Shown piece by piece: positions 49,638 to 64,000 of a stretch of 64,000 bases of DNA. Position 1 is the first letter of the stretch, and every line of letters begins with the position of its first letter. Both the position numbers and the translations under genes were made by a program. Origin of the DNA: Phylloscopus collybita (lineage: Eukaryota > Chordata > Aves > Passeriformes > Phylloscopidae); assembly GCA_027886175.1 (NCBI GenBank), contig JAJNNQ010000029.1:3224001-3288000 (forward strand). Reading direction: 5' to 3'. The notes beneath the pieces are model-generated. The model was given only the letters and a program-made list of their open reading frames with translations. It ran no database searches and was not told where the DNA came from.

Positions 49638-50420
49638 TGTGTTCAAAAAGGAGACAGAGGAGTCCCATAGCTTTATTAATGAATAAAAGGGCAGATCATG
49701 GGGCAGTTTCCAAAATTGGGATCTCCCAAATTGCTGGGGGATGCAGCCTCCTTTTTATCCTAATTTCTTGTCCCCATTTCCTTCCCTCTTTCCCCATTGT
49801 CTTAGGTACTTGAGAGGTACAGACTTCCCAAATCACCTAATACAGACCCTCTTCTAATGTGCATCCTCTCCCCCCTCCCTTTTCTTTGTGTCTCTGTTCT
49901 TTTTCTCTAAGTCCAGGAACTTAGCACAGCCTTGGGTGAGTAACAGTCTGTGTCAATTAGAGGAATTCCTCTGGAATTTATGGTTCCTACCATTGCTTCT
50001 TTCACCTATCAGTATCTGGTCTTATCTACCAGCAGGCCCACAGTTTGTTTGTAAAAACATCTCCCGCTCATTCCTTTCACAGCTTTTCACTATGTGCAAT
50101 CACTGTGTGATTGCCAAGTTACATACTTAAACAAACAGCAGAGACAGACAAGGAAAACTTGAATTTTACTGCCAAAGTGTAACCAAATTATCTGTCTGGA
50201 ATTTTACACCAAAAAGTAACAGTGATGGCTTCAGCATGATTACATATTTGCATGCAAAGCTTGAATCTCATAGTTTTAGCACTAGGTATAAGTGCCTAAC
50301 CTTTCTGACAACAGGTGACTCATGTTAAGTCAAGATGAGGGCTGCCTGCCCAAGTGGCTACTCCGTCCACATTCTCTCCACAAGTGGATTTTTCACATGC
50401 ACAGAACAGAACCCTACACA
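49638..50420 (-). mobile_element. Solo LTR, minus strand, with 5-bp target-site duplication
   Basis: 783 bp with inverted ends TGTGT...ACACA, flanked on both sides by AGGTT (49633-49637 and 50421-50425). On the minus strand a GGATAAAAAGG TATA-like box lies at 49760-49750 and AATAAAGC at 49677-49670, so U3-R-U5 run right to left. No internal retroviral sequence adjoins it, as expected after LTR-LTR recombination. A 5-bp duplication fits ERVL-type or some other avian retroviruses. Confidence 0.85.
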
Positions 50421-50476
50421 AGGTTGCCTAGCAGGTGTAGATATGGAATATGGCCTCTTTATCAAAAGAGCCTTTG

Positions 50477-50477
<1 letters not shown>

Positions 50478-50527
<50 letters not shown>
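50478..50527 (+). repeat. T50 homopolymer
   Basis: 50 uninterrupted T, 57 bp to the right of the solo LTR. Possible minus-strand retroposon tail or simple slippage; the exact length is unlikely to be reliable. Confidence 0.9.
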
Positions 50528-50869
50528 CCCCAAGGTGCAAAAGGGCCTAATTACAAGAGGCAGAATTGAGAATGGAGACTGGTGTTTCTTGGACCTTTAC
50601 AGCTAAATACTTAATCACTAGCAAGGGTCATGCTGTCCGTAACCTTTCTTACAGACACTTTCTCATCCCTGAACATCTCATTTTCTAGTGCCTACATCTC
50701 TCCTGCCTGAGGGAGAAACATCTTGAACACATCATATGGCTCAAGGTGCCCTTCCAGGGCAGGGCACCAGAACAGGTAGAGAGGGTAATACTGTATCACT
50801 TAGAGGATCTAGCCATCACATACATTTTCCAGCAATACAATTCTACTAAGCAAAATTGACTGCATGGCG

Positions 50870-51540
50870 ACTTAAACCAAAAAGAGAGCTGCATCACCAA
50901 AGATGGACATGCTTATAAAGGAATACACCTAATTCCTGAGAATTCCTGAGAGCTTTGTGTGTGAGCCAGACATTGTGCCCTGGCTGGCAGCAAATGGCTG
51001 GAGCCCAAATAAGCCATGAGCAGGCATTGACCTTCTGCTAACAAAGGGCAGAAGGTGGTTCTAGCTGGTAGGCTGGGGGTGGCCAGTCACCTACAGACTC
51101 TGCAGGACCCAATGAGCAAGGAGAGGACCTCAGCCAAAATACCACCATTGGACCAAGAGGCAAGTGTAAGGGGCATGAAGGATGGGCACATAGATTGTAA
51201 GGGTGTAAAAGCCCAGGGATTCCTTAGAAATGGCATGTGCTGCTACTGATTCACTGCATCATGATCAAAATACCTCGAGGAACCCAGCATCTGAGACATT
51301 GCTCTGGGAAACATGGGGTCAAGATGGCAAAGAAAGCTTCTCTGGCAGTATGAGTGTGGTGTGCGTAGGGATTGAAATGGAGCACCCATCAGGTCACTGA
51401 AGCCACCCACTGCAAAGCATCTCAAACCCAGCAGCAAAAGTCTCGCAGGTTCTGAATGTGACTCCTAGAGCAGAATCTGAATGTTCAGACAGGAAATCTG
51501 GAAACATGAAAAATGTAAAAAATAAAGACTTGAAAAAAAG
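50870..51540 (+). mobile_element. Probable LTR-derived sequence
   Basis: Repeat-like sequence sharing the TTGTAAGGGTGTAAAA core (about 51197) and the following CCCAGG with the LTR piece near 42.36 kb, in the same orientation. AATAAA near 51520 may end it. Ends unresolved. Confidence 0.35.
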
Positions 51541-51630
51541 ATATTATTATCTTTGCTAAGGCTTTATATAAGTCCATATTACAACACAATAACAATAAAG
51601 TTACATGCAGTGTGATTGTTATTATGTACC

Positions 51631-51931
51631 TGTTGCCACGGTTTGTGCCTGCCATGTTTTGGTTTTTGGGAATTCTGCTCCCAGGACAGAATTGCTAAGC
51701 AAGGTCATGCTACTTGTAAACTTAGGATGTTTTCCACACGCTTTCCCATGGGAGGGACTTCACGTGACGGTCTCTACGAGTGACCAATGGTTCCAGGGGT
51801 CCCACCTCTAAGGTGGGTGTTTTGTAAAAAGGTATAAAATAGGTTTAGAGAATAAACCTCCAGCTCCCTCCACGGGAGTCCAGCAGCCTTCTGTTGAGTC
51901 CGCATCTCCTTCTTTGTGTCCCACAGTGACA
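51631..51931 (+). mobile_element. Solo LTR, 301 bp, with 6-bp target-site duplication (ERVK-like)
   Basis: Starts TGTTGCC, ends GTGACA and is flanked by the exact 6-bp repeat TGTACC (51625-51630 and 51932-51937). Inside are a GGTATAAAATAGG TATA box (about 51830) and AATAAA (about 51851) in the plus orientation. A 6-bp duplication with TG...CA ends is typical of class II (ERVK-like) retroviruses. Intact ends suggest a fairly recent insertion. Confidence 0.9.
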
Positions 51932-52310
51932 TGTACCTAAAGACCATAATCTAAAGTGCATGCTTTAAAGAGGTAGAATACCTCTTTTCATCTTTGTCAT
52001 GTTTTGTTCTGTTTTAGAGTTAGTTGTTTTTATTTCTGAAAGAGTTTACTATCCTCAAACTGTAATTGTCATTTCCATCTTGAGTCTAACTAGCAAGACA
52101 GAACACAGGTACTTTTCCTGCTTAGTCTTGAATCCTTGTTCCCTATCCTTTTACAATTCCTGTCTTATGTCATGTGTGATAAAAGATATGCTTTGTTGTA
52201 ATAAGCAGGATATGATCTGACTGCAGGTTGCATCATGTTTCATTATTTTGGTCCTTTAACTCTCAGAGAGAACTTTTTCTTGTTTCTACACTAAAATATT
52301 AATGCTTTAA

Positions 52311-53390
52311 TGCATTGGATTTGCAATGGCAAGTTTGGAGTGGGGAGGGCTACGGGGGTGGCTTCTGTGAGAAGCTGCTGGAAGTTTCCTCCATACCCTG
52401 CAGAGCCAGTCCCTGGTCTCTCCAAAGACAGACGTGCCACTGGCCAAGGCTGGGCTGGTCAGAAATGGTGGTAACGCTCCTGTGATAACAGATTTAACAA
52501 GAAAGAAAAAAAAGTTATTGTGCAGATGTAATTGTGGTCAGAGAAGAGTAGGGTGAGAACATGTGAGAGAAGCAACTCTGCAGGCACCAAGGGCAGTGGA
52601 GAAGAAGGGGGAAGGAGGTTCTCCAGGCTTTGGAGCTGAGATTCCCCTGCAGCCTGTGGTGCAGCCCATGGTGAGGCAGCTGTGCCCCTGCAGCCCATGG
52701 AGCTCCATGGGGATGCAGAGATGCACCTGCAGTTGGTGGAAGAGACCCACACCAGGGCAGGTGGATGCACAAAGGAGTCTGTGAGCCCAAAGGAGGTCCC
52801 ATGCTGGAGCAGCCTGTGCTTGAAGGACTGCATCCCATGGAAGAGTGACCCAGGATGCAGCAGTTTTGGGAGGACTGCTGCCCATGGGATGGACTCACAC
52901 TGCAGCAGGTCACTGAGAGCTGCTGTTGCTCGTGAGATGGACTCACATTGAGAAATTCATGGAGAACTGAATTCATGAATTCACTGGTCTCCCGTGGCAG
53001 GGACCCCACAGTGCAGCAGGGAAACACCCCGCTCCCTGAGCAGTGGGAGAAGCCTTGGGTGATGAAGTGACCACAACCCCCCGTTGCTGTCTCCCTGTGC
53101 TGCTGGGGTAGGCAGCAGAGCTGGAAGGAGGGAGAGGTGGCAGGAAGCTGTTTTTCAAGGGTTGTTTTACTTCTCATTGTCCTGCTCTGATTTTGTCAGT
53201 AATAAATTCACTTCATATCTCTAAGCTGAGCTAGATTTCCCATGACAGTATTTGGTGAGTGATCTCTCCCACTCCTTATCTCAACCCACAAACCTTTTGT
53301 TAAAATGTCTTTCCTCTGTCCAGCTGCAGAGGGAAGTGATAGAGGCTTTGGTGGGTGCCTGGAATCTAGCAAGGGTCAAACCAAAACACA
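52311..53390 (+). mobile_element. Solo LTR of ERVL type, about 1.08 kb
   Basis: I recognise it as the abundant avian ERVL LTR. The left end runs TTGGATTTGCAATGGCAAG, then a GGTGGCTTCTGTGAGAAGCT block. Degenerate internal repeats around CAGCCCATGG and GGACTGC...CCCATGG follow, then AATAAA near 53202, and the right end is TTTGGTGGGTGCCTGGAATC...AAACACA. No clear 5-bp duplication was found. Long frames inside, up to 220 codons, are artefacts of the repeats. Confidence 0.85.
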
Positions 53391-54789
53391 CATTGAGCCA
53401 GTAGCATAGCATCAAAATACTATGAAAAGCAAACATATTTAATATTGCTAAGACACTATGGTTCAGATAATTACTTCAGAACTGGTTTTACATGAACTAA
53501 TATAATAATATATCACAATACCTATGACTGTGTACTGAAAAGAAGTGTATTTTAATCCCTTTAGGTCAGGTACATTCTATATGCACATTTTCTCTTCCAA
53601 TGGCAGGATCTGGAGAAAAAGTTCCAGATACTTCTCTTTAGTTATGGCTATTACAACATGAAACACTATTGTTCAGAACAGTTAAAATATCAGATGTGGC
53701 ATCAACTAACTTCTTCATTCTCTTGTGCTGCCTCTATTAACAAAATTCTATTAGTTGGCATTAGAAAAATTTACAAGATCCATGTAAAGAAGTTAATCTG
53801 CTGCCAGGCCCTTGAAAGTCATCATTAAACATAATGTGTAGATTGGGGCAGCATAGAGTTAAATATGGAGATATTCAGTTGCTTACAATGCACTGTACCA
53901 TTCCCAGTATCTACAGTTCTCTATACCAGCTCACAGTGTTAATTCCATCCATCACTGGAGTTCTTTAGCAGCTACATGTACTATCTGAAGCATTAGGCAG
54001 TTTTGGAAAGTTACAAAGAGTATTTGCAGTTTGGTTTTAGGATGCAATTATTTTAACATGAGTATTTTTCCCCCTTTTTTATATATTTAAGTAGATTTAA
54101 ACGTATTTTTCTGTATTACTACTTCTCTACAACATCATTATAATACCAGGGCTATTTACCAAGAGCTATTTTTAGGGCCAAAGGTTTTAAAGGGGGTCAG
54201 ATCCAAGCATGTGGAAGCCTATTTGCTCATTTTGGAAACAAATGTTACAAGCTGCAGCATTTTCTTTCTGGCCTGGTAAACATGGCCTGACCTGGCATAG
54301 TAATGGTAGGACTTCAACATGTAACACTGACTTTGAGAAGCTATGATAGCATTACAGTGATCAAGAATTTGTCTAAGGGAACATTTGAGGTGTTTTAGTT
54401 AGTTTAAAAGAGCAGCCGAGGCAAACTCAACTATAATTCAAAATAAAAGGACTGCTGAAGTCAGGGTGGATAAGGAATGCTGCAGCCCTGTATTACAGCC
54501 TCTGTCTTGGAAGAACTGGTAGGCTTTTCCTGTTATCCAAAAGGGCAGTAATTAGTAGTCATATGTTGCGAATCTGCTCTTCCCTGCACTTTCCTGTTCC
54601 TGTCAGCTGTGATGTTTGCTACCACTCTTACAAGGCAGCAGTCTGCAACATATGAACTGCAAACAAAATAGATCTGGGGAAAAAATCTCACCATTTTTAC
54701 AGCTCTGTGGCTTCTCTGTGCTCCTGGCCTCACAATTTAGTTACTGGTGTAATAAATTCATGTTCTCAGGCTGGAGCAGCCTCATTTTG
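53391..54789. other. Intergenic region left of the ZNF367 promoter
   Basis: AT-rich DNA between the ERVL LTR and a CR1 remnant. Nothing recognised. Confidence 0.55.
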
Positions 54790-54955
54790 ACGTGAAACTT
54801 CTTAAGTTGTAGCTCTCTACCACACTCAGTGTAGAGCTGTTCCTCATGTTGAGGTGAAGCTTCCTCTGTTTAAATTTAGGGCCATCGTCCCTAGTCCTAT
54901 TGCTGGGTACCACTGAATAAAGTCTGACACCATCCTCTTAAAATACCACCTGCCT
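54790..54955 (-). mobile_element. CR1 LINE remnant, minus strand
   Basis: Diverged reverse-strand CR1 text: CTGTTCCTCATGTTGAGGTG, then AGTCCTATTGCTGGGTACCA and CCATCCTCTT. The same block occurs in the CR1 near 7.07-7.23 kb. Confidence 0.75.
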
Positions 54956-56062
54956 GAAGAACCTCCTAAAATTCCCGAGTCGAGGGCCGCAACAACGTCT
55001 CCTGCCCGCTTCTTACAGCCCCAGGACCGGTGCGTGTAGCTGTACAGCTACGAGTGAATGCCCGCTGCTAGACGGGGCGTCTCCCCCGGCGGCCCCGCCA
55101 GCGCCATAACGGCCGCGGCGTCCCGACCCCGCCCGCCCTACGATCCCATCGGAGGCGGCAGCAGCTCCCGGAGGTACCCTCCCAGCCCGCAAGTCCGCTG
55201 CCAGGTCTGTCCGCCGCTGAGGAAAGAGTTCCTGGCATCACAGGGAGGGGAAACTTCAACACGCTATCCTACTGCCAGGCGACCCCTCTAAGCCTCCGGG
55301 CGCGCCAAGTCCGCAGCGCTGCCACGGGATTGGCCCGCGCAGCCCGCCCACAGCCGCAGCGCGCCAAACCTGCCCGGGCGCGCCACCTTGCCTCCCCCCG
55401 CCCCTGCCGCGGCGGGCCAATCAGCGCCTCGTCTGGGGCCGTGCGCCCAGCTTCTGCCCAGTAGGATGGCAGCAGCCGCACGGCCTCGCCCTCGGGCCCC
55501 GCCCCTAGAGGCGCGGCCGCCGACTTTCCCGCCCAGCGGTTGGCCGGCGGGAACAGACTCCCCGTGACACTCGCGCCGGGCCGGGTGATTGGCTGCGCTC
55601 GGGCGCGAAACGTAACGCGGGAAAACCTTGGGCTCGGCCCGGGCTGCGAGCGCGGAGGTATCGCAGCGGCGGCGGCGGCTCCTCCACGGGCATCGGCGGA
55701 ACCGGGGCTGCCAGCGGGGCCGGCTTCGCTTCGGAAAGGTGCGGGGACGCTGTGACTGCTTCGCTCCGGCAGTTGCCATGGCCGGGGGCCGCCGCTGACT
55801 TGGCGGATCCGCTCAGGGGTGGCCGCGGAGGCGGAGGGGTGCGGAGGGCAAGCCAACGAGACCACAGGGAGCTGCCGTCTTCAGTGATGAGCGGCTGAGG
55901 CGGGGCCGGGCGGCGACAGGTGGCGACGACCAGGGGACCTCCGTGCAGCTGCACGGCCCATCCCGGGACACGGGCGCGGACAGCGGGGCCGTGCCGCCGC
56001 GGAGCGTCTTCCTTTCCCTCTCTCTCCACGTTCCCTTCGCCGCTGCCCGTAAGGATTCGGCG

Positions 56063-60643
<4,581 letters not shown>

Positions 60644-61919
60644 ATAGGAGGAGCTGCCCCTGCCCATAAAAAATATACTTTCTGGTGTTACTTAACCAGT
60701 TAGATCCCAGGCATAAGCTAAGCACCTTATTTGCTTATAATAGGCTGCTATTCTGTAGAATTTATGAAGAATGTTGTTGCCCCATAACATGGGGTGAGAG
60801 AATTGCACTTTTGATAAGGTAGAAGACAGATGTAAAATTTCTAAGTATTTTGTAAATATGGGACTGCATAAGGCAGGGTTGACAAATTTATGTGTCATGG
60901 GAAGCTAGATTTTGCAAGGTTAACTCATTTATCGAAAGCAGATTTCACAGGAATCACTTTCTGAACAAAGTGTTTGCAATTAGCAGGATGGTACATGTGG
61001 CCAAAGAAGGCTGACAAAAAAGGTATTTATCTGACTATCTAGCGAAGTGATGGGTCTGGGGATATTGTTAAACAGCAATGAAACCATGTTTTTCTAATGT
61101 CAGTGTATCTTTACCTAGCATCTCCAAGGCGAAGAGCAAAGGTTAGTTATCTCAACTTGTACAGGGAAAGAAAATGCGTCATGCAGGGAATATCTTCACT
61201 GTGACTGCCCAAGGTATGAGGCTTGACTTTGCTGCTTCACATTTTCTTAAATTGATTTCAGCAGAATCTCTTGGTAGCACTTGTTATTCCTAACATGTGT
61301 AGTTGGGAAGTTTTGCACATTGTTTATTCTGAAAATGATTAGTCTTGCAAAGTCTAGAAAAATGTAAACAATTGGTAATATTTTTTCAGGTGTTTTTGGG
61401 CCCTGTAGTGATTTGGCACTTGATTTTTTTAATAAAGGGGTTATTTACAGGGTGGTATGAATTTGTAGTAAACTATTCTAGGTCTTCTATTAGCAAACAC
61501 TAAGTTTTAAAGTACTGCTTTTATAATGATTAGCAAATAGAAGCCTCCATACTTACTGTGCATAAAGCCACCTTACTGCTTTACTCCAGCATAACATGCC
61601 AATTATTTGTTCACTAACCATAGCACAGCTATAAAGTAAACACTGCAGAAAACTATTCACTATACAATAGAAAATAGGCTTCCAAAGGTAGTTACAAGTG
61701 TGTTAACAGTGTGATTTCATGTATTCCCAAATAAATGAATTTGCAGAATGCTGCCTAGTACTCAGATGCTGATATAAAATGTTTAACAGGGTATCTTGTC
61801 ACTTTGTGAATGTTGTATACTTTCAAGTAGCATTGTCTCGTGGAGATCTTTTACCATATTTTGCATTGAAGGCAGCCAGAGATTCCTAATATGCTAACAA
61901 AACTTTGTTTTCAGATTGA

Positions 61920-61963
61920 ACTTTTTGTGTGTGGTTTTGTTGTTGGTTGTTGTTGTTGTTGTT
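61920..61963 (+). repeat. (TTG)n-like G/T tract
   Basis: GTTGTTGGTTGTTGTTG-type repeat in the ZNF367 3'UTR, on the sense strand. Confidence 0.8.
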
Positions 61964-62643
61964 AAGCTACTGCTTAAGGGGATATTAATAATGTGTATTT
62001 ACTGACCTGCTTGCTTTAACTTCTTCCTCTTGTTGGAAGTCAGGAAATTCAGATGAGAAGGGAAGCCTCTTTCCCTCTCACTTGAACTGAAAAGGAAGAA
62101 AACATTTTATCAATCACTTGATATAGGCTGACCAGACACATACAGCTGTTCCAGAAGAGTAGAGTGGTTTTACATCAGAAACTGCAGCTGTGTAAGTGTG
62201 TTCTCTGATAACCTGTTGTGGTTGAAAATCTCATTAACCCAGTTTGTTTAAATCCTGTGTTGATGCACTTAACTAAAAAGTAATTGAATAATTTAAGCAA
62301 AAAAAGTCTCTTTCATTGAATGTAAATAATTTTGCACCAGTGATACGGTTTAACTAATGCTTCAGCTTCTGAAAAAAATAAGGAACACTAGTCATACAAG
62401 GCTTCTTTGCCTATGTAAAATTGGTAATTCATTCATGTATTTAAGTTTTGGGTTTCTAAAAAATATTATATGGTTCTGACTGTTCATCTGGCTTCATGTG
62501 GATAGTCTGATCCCAAAATGAGCCCTGAGCACACATCTGTTGTAATTCTGAATCATTACTCAGAATTGCTCCTGAGTAGTATTTCACAGGGCAGAAGACT
62601 GTAATTACCAGCCACTTGCAGACTGGAATCTTACTTCATCAGG

Positions 62644-62702
62644 ATTGGTTGTGGGGGTTTTTTGTTGTTGGGTTTGAGGTTTTTAAGATTTGGTTTTTTT
62701 TC
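62644..62702 (+). repeat. G/T-rich low-complexity tract
   Basis: Runs of G and T (TTGTGGGGG, TTTTTTGTTGTTGGG) on the ZNF367 sense strand. Confidence 0.8.
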
Positions 62703-63189
62703 AGTCAGCCGGAGTATTTCCTCAGGTCTTTGAAGTATGACAAGTACACTGGATTGTACTTTGCCGTAGACAAAATTCAGACAGCTGAAGCAGTTCTGGA
62801 TCATGACAAGTTTTGGGTAAAATACCAAGTAAAAAAAGTAAAGACAGGATGTGGAAGACTGCTTTTTGTTTTATTAAGTGATTACATACAAGAAATTGTT
62901 CAGTGCTTTGAAAGATTTGAGTTGTAGTTTGGCATGAGTTAAAAGCAGAAGAATTGATGTGCTGTCATTCTAATAGATGCTTTGAATAAAAACTTGATAC
63001 AATTTCCAGGTTTAATGTGTGCTGTTTGGTAATTATTAATTAACCAGCCTCTTCCTTGTTTCTGACAGCCTGACTTGTTGCGGAATAGGTTGGAGGTGTT
63101 TATTTTCCCTATCCCTTGAAATTTGACACAAGTTAAACCACCCGAGGCAAATTCCCTGCAGTGTTTGTTAGAGTTTGAGAAACTTGTGA

Positions 63190-64000
63190 GAGTTCTTCCC
63201 TGCGTGCGCAGCTCGGGCCGAGCTCTGGGGGTGCAAAGGGCTGGCTGCAGCCTTGTCTGCCCCCGCGGGGCTCGCCCCTCTCCCTTCCGCGGGCGAGACC
63301 CAGAGACTCCGCTTTGCCACCGGCCTGGGTTAACAGCACGACAGGGTGGTTAACAGCATCGGCCGGACGCCGGCGGGTTCCGGGCTGCCGCTCGGTAGCT
63401 GCTGGCGGTGCCCCTGGGACGCTGGATGCCCCGCGCCGCGCCGCCCCCGGCGCCCAGCTCCGCAGGCCGCGCTGCCGGGGCGCCCTGGCCCTGGCGGCGG
63501 CAGCGCCCCCCGCAGGCGAGGCGCGGGGCCACTCCAGACCCGCCGGCGGGGCTGCCGAGCCCGGGACCCGGTGCCGCCGCCGCCGCTCGGGGACGGGCCG
63601 GGGAAGAGCAGGAGGAGGAGTGGCAGCCCCACGGCCGCCCTAGTGCCGCCCGCCGTGCGGCCCTGCTCGCTGCCGCTTGTCGCCGCCATGAGCTCCGGGC
63701 AGGCCGCGGGGGAGGAGGCGGACGCCGCCGCCGCGTCCCCGGCACTTCCCAGAGTGCTCTCGGCGCTCTTCTACGGGACGTGCTCCTTCCTCACCGTGCT
63801 GGTCAACAAGGCGCTCCTCAGCGCCTACAGGTGAGCGCCGGGGCAGAGCGGGCGGCCCTCCCACCTGGGGGTGTCGGTACAGCCGGTGCCGGGCTGTCCC
63901 TGCCCGGCAGAGAAGCCTTCCCGCTCCAGTTCGCTTTCCCGTTGGCGTGACCCACGGGCGTCCGTGCAGCTCGGGTCTCGGGCGGCCAGCTGGTGGGAGC
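63190..64000 (+). promoter_or_regulatory. SLC35D2: SLC35D2 CpG island and promoter
   Basis: Abrupt rise in CpG and GC content around SLC35D2 exon 1. No TATA box is seen. The island continues to the right edge. Confidence 0.7.
63688..63830 (+). CDS. SLC35D2: SLC35D2, exon 1 only (partial gene)
   Basis: SLC35D2 is a Golgi multi-pass nucleotide-sugar transporter (UDP-GlcNAc and related sugars), the vertebrate homologue of fly fringe-connection. Only the first exon is here: 47 codons plus 2 nt, to a GTGAGC donor at 63831. After an acidic, Ala-rich cytosolic start it reads LSALFYGTCSFLTVLVNKAL, the first membrane helix, which from memory differs by only one residue from human SLC35D2 and clearly departs from SLC35D1 (GFYGVSSFLIVVVNKSVL). 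The ATG sits in a CCGCCATG context. It follows ZNF367 in the same direction, as in human. The remaining exons lie beyond the window. Confidence 0.92.

Larger units (their letters stand above)
60644..63010 (+). other. ZNF367: ZNF367 3'UTR, up to about 2.4 kb
   Basis: Three AATAAA signals are present at 61431, 61730 and 62985. The last is followed by TGTGTGCTGTTTGGT, a good G/U-rich downstream element, so it is the likeliest distal site. G/T tracts lie at 61920-61963 and 62644-62702. The 103-codon frame at 62616-62927 starts in the G/T tract and has no recognised product. Confidence 0.65.

Noticed and set aside
50322..50606. 94-codon frame with a poly-phenylalanine stretch
   Set aside because: Produced by the T50 homopolymer.
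52459..53177. 124- and 220-codon minus-strand frames
   Set aside because: Entirely inside the ERVL-type LTR and built from its internal repeats.
55269..56029. Minus-strand frames of 142-198 codons over the ZNF367 promoter
   Set aside because: CpG-island frames opposite ZNF367, with no recognisable product.
62616..62927. 103-codon plus-strand frame after ZNF367
   Set aside because: Begins in a G/T-rich tract within the likely 3'UTR and shows no known domain.
63314..63950. Long frames on both strands around SLC35D2 exon 1
   Set aside because: High-GC shadows; only the frame from 63688 encodes the recognised transporter start.

Overview
The window is ordinary vertebrate nuclear DNA, almost certainly from a bird and probably a neoavian one. 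It has compact introns and CR1 LINE fragments, some with the typical 3' end motif. It also has several retroviral solo LTRs, one of them the roughly 1 kb ERVL-type LTR common in avian genomes, and GC-rich CpG-island promoters. No prokaryotic features (operons, CRISPR arrays, ribosome binding sites) are present.

Four protein-coding genes can be read exon by exon, in the order and orientation I know from human 9q22.32. (1) 61-13417, plus: the last three coding exons of CDC14B. (2) 23343-47069, minus: complete HABP4 in seven coding exons, 367 aa, convergent with CDC14B. (3) 56063-60643, plus: complete ZNF367 in five coding exons, 336 aa from the start chosen, divergent from HABP4. (4) 63688-63830, plus: exon 1 of SLC35D2, which runs off the right edge. 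All chosen splice junctions have GT/AG ends and join in frame.

By region: 1-13.6 kb is the CDC14B tail with two introns. 13.6-22.8 kb is intergenic and holds little beyond simple repeats. 22.85-47.1 kb is HABP4, whose introns carry LTR pieces, a CR1, several A/C-rich tracts and a long hairpin. 47.1-55.0 kb lies between the HABP4 and ZNF367 CpG islands and holds a cluster of solo LTRs, two with intact target-site duplications. 55.0-63.0 kb is the ZNF367 promoter and gene with a long 3'UTR. 63.2-64.0 kb is the SLC35D2 CpG island.

The genes share no pathway: a mitotic/DNA-damage phosphatase, an RGG-box RNA- and ribosome-binding protein, a cell-cycle-linked C2H2 zinc-finger factor and a Golgi nucleotide-sugar transporter. 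I found no convincing new system. The best leads are a 99-nt near-perfect hairpin in HABP4 intron 1, a possible divergent transcription unit leaving the HABP4 CpG island, a conserved protein segment that seems to be missing from HABP4, and G/T-rich tracts whose strand follows transcription.
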